Below, one piece after another: positions 12,809 to 13,255 of a stretch of DNA of 13,255 bases. Position 1 is the first letter of the stretch, and each line of letters opens with the position of its first letter. This DNA comes from Bacteriovorax stolpii (GTDB lineage: Bacteria > Bdellovibrionota > Bacteriovoracia > Bacteriovoracales > Bacteriovoracaceae). Location: assembly GCA_945890905.1 (NCBI GenBank), contig CAMDDI010000077.1:1-13255 (forward strand). The letters are read 5' to 3'. A program made the translations under genes and the position numbers. A model generated the notes under the pieces. It worked only from the letters and a program-made list of their open reading frames with translations. It did not search any database and was not told the DNA's origin.

Positions 12809-12834
12809 ACTAGGCGAATGTAAGCGCTTCTAGT
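12809..12834 (+). promoter_or_regulatory. Bulged stem-loop between gspK and gspL
   Basis: ACTAG-GCG, loop AATGTAAG and CGC-TT-CTAGT can pair as an 8-bp stem with a 2-nt bulge. It occupies most of the 46-nt gap, the longest within the operon. No T-run follows, so it is not a standard terminator. It could be an mRNA stability or processing element, or chance. Confidence 0.3.
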
Positions 12835-12846
12835 TAAAATAACATT

Positions 12847-13255
12847 ATGCATGTATTAGCTATAGATGTCGGATCCTACAGTGTAAAATACCTCTCTTCT
12901 TTTGTTGATAAGAGAAAAGTCACTCACGTCAACATGAGTGAAATTATTTTGCGTGATTATCTCACTGATCATCCGGATATTTCTGTGCTCGATGCTCAAA
13001 TCAATATAGTTGAAGACGTCATTGATTCCATCGGACGAAATGATACTAAGATTATTTTTCAGGCCGACAACGAATTACTCACCACCCGCTTTCTCACTCT
13101 CCCTACAAAAAGTAAGAAGCAGGCCGAGAAGATGCTTCCCTTCCAGTTGGAAGAAGATATTCCTTATGCCTTAAGTGAGATGCACTACTCCTATCGCATG
13201 GAGAAGCAGAAAACTCAGCACACGGCCTTAGTTGAACTTGTGAAAGAAGAAGTTT
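12847..13255 (+). CDS. gspL: T2SS inner-membrane protein GspL, N-terminal part (runs off right edge)
   Basis: GspL is the bitopic protein that recruits GspE to the membrane through an actin-like cytoplasmic domain; only its first 136 residues are present. The N-terminus M-H-V-L-A-I-D-V-G-S-Y-S-V-K resembles the phosphate-1 nucleotide-binding loop of PilM/FtsA-type proteins. F-L-T-L-P at about 84-88, and K-K-Q-A-E-K-M-L-P-F-Q-L-E-E-D-I-P-Y-A-L at about 92-111, match the PilM/GspL pattern for the region leading into subdomain 1C. The ATG at 12847 is preferred because the ATG at 12851 meets a stop two codons later; no Shine-Dalgarno is visible. The position directly after gspK is the canonical gspL site. 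The membrane helix and periplasmic domain lie outside the window. A pilM homologue is the alternative; gene order favours gspL. Confidence 0.88.
   Translation, partial: MHVLAIDVGSYSVKYLSSFVDKRKVTHVNMSEIILRDYLTDHPDISVLDAQINIVEDVIDSIGRNDTKIIFQADNELLTTRFLTLPTKSKKQAEKMLPFQLEEDIPYALSEMHYSYRMEKQKTQHTALVELVKEEV

Noticed and set aside
12801..12846. Rho-independent terminator after gspK
   Set aside because: The stem is bulged and followed by TAAAATAACATT rather than a T-run, and gspL follows directly.
1..13255. Horizontal acquisition of the T2SS as an island
   Set aside because: No integrase, tRNA, direct repeats or insertion sequence, and base composition looks similar across the acyl-CoA dehydrogenase and gsp genes.

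Overview
The window carries a type II secretion system (T2SS) operon in the canonical order gspC-D-E-F-G-H-I-J-K-L, all on the + strand. The last gene, gspL, runs off the right edge. Left of the operon, divergently transcribed on the - strand, are a long-chain acyl-CoA dehydrogenase and the start of a probable lipoprotein gene that runs off the left edge. No tRNA, rRNA, CRISPR array, insertion sequence, integrase or phage gene was seen. No stretch over 300 bases lacks a gene.

The organism is a didermic bacterium (secretin, periplasmic domains, lipoprotein). Moderately AT-rich base composition, weak Shine-Dalgarno signals at many genes, a PilM-like GspL start, a cysteine pair in GspG and the style of the acyl-CoA dehydrogenase together suggest a Bdellovibrionota/Bacteriovoracales-type relative (old 'deltaproteobacterial' predators). 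This is inference from general resemblance; no marker gene is present to prove it.

Layout: 1-154 (-) lipoprotein start; 144-1916 (-) acyl-CoA dehydrogenase; 1917-2049 divergent control region; 2050-3231 gspC (inner-membrane link); 3241-5796 gspD (outer-membrane secretin); 5800-7530 gspE (cytoplasmic ATPase); 7534-8754 gspF (inner-membrane platform); 8770-9210 gspG (major pseudopilin); 9182-9880 gspH, 9877-10440 gspI, 10409-11467 gspJ and 11457-12800 gspK (minor pseudopilins); 12847 to the edge gspL (inner-membrane partner of GspE). gspM and a prepilin peptidase (gspO/pilD) would be needed and are not in the window.

How it works together: GspE hydrolyses ATP on the cytoplasmic face of a GspF/GspL/GspC platform, driving assembly of a GspG pseudopilus tipped by GspH-I-J-K. 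This pushes folded periplasmic substrates through the GspD channel. The operon is ordinary in content but has several unusual details. GspE carries a 24-5-24 residue tandem motif resembling the c-di-GMP-binding MshEN domain. GspC has about 100 residues before its membrane helix. GspD has a long acidic spacer and a long acidic tail. The minor pseudopilins are enlarged, with Asn/Gly/Ala-rich segments in GspJ and GspK. The only extracytoplasmic cysteines in the visible apparatus occur as one pair in GspC and one pair in GspG. I see no convincing sign of an entirely new system; the novelty is in how this T2SS may be regulated and decorated.
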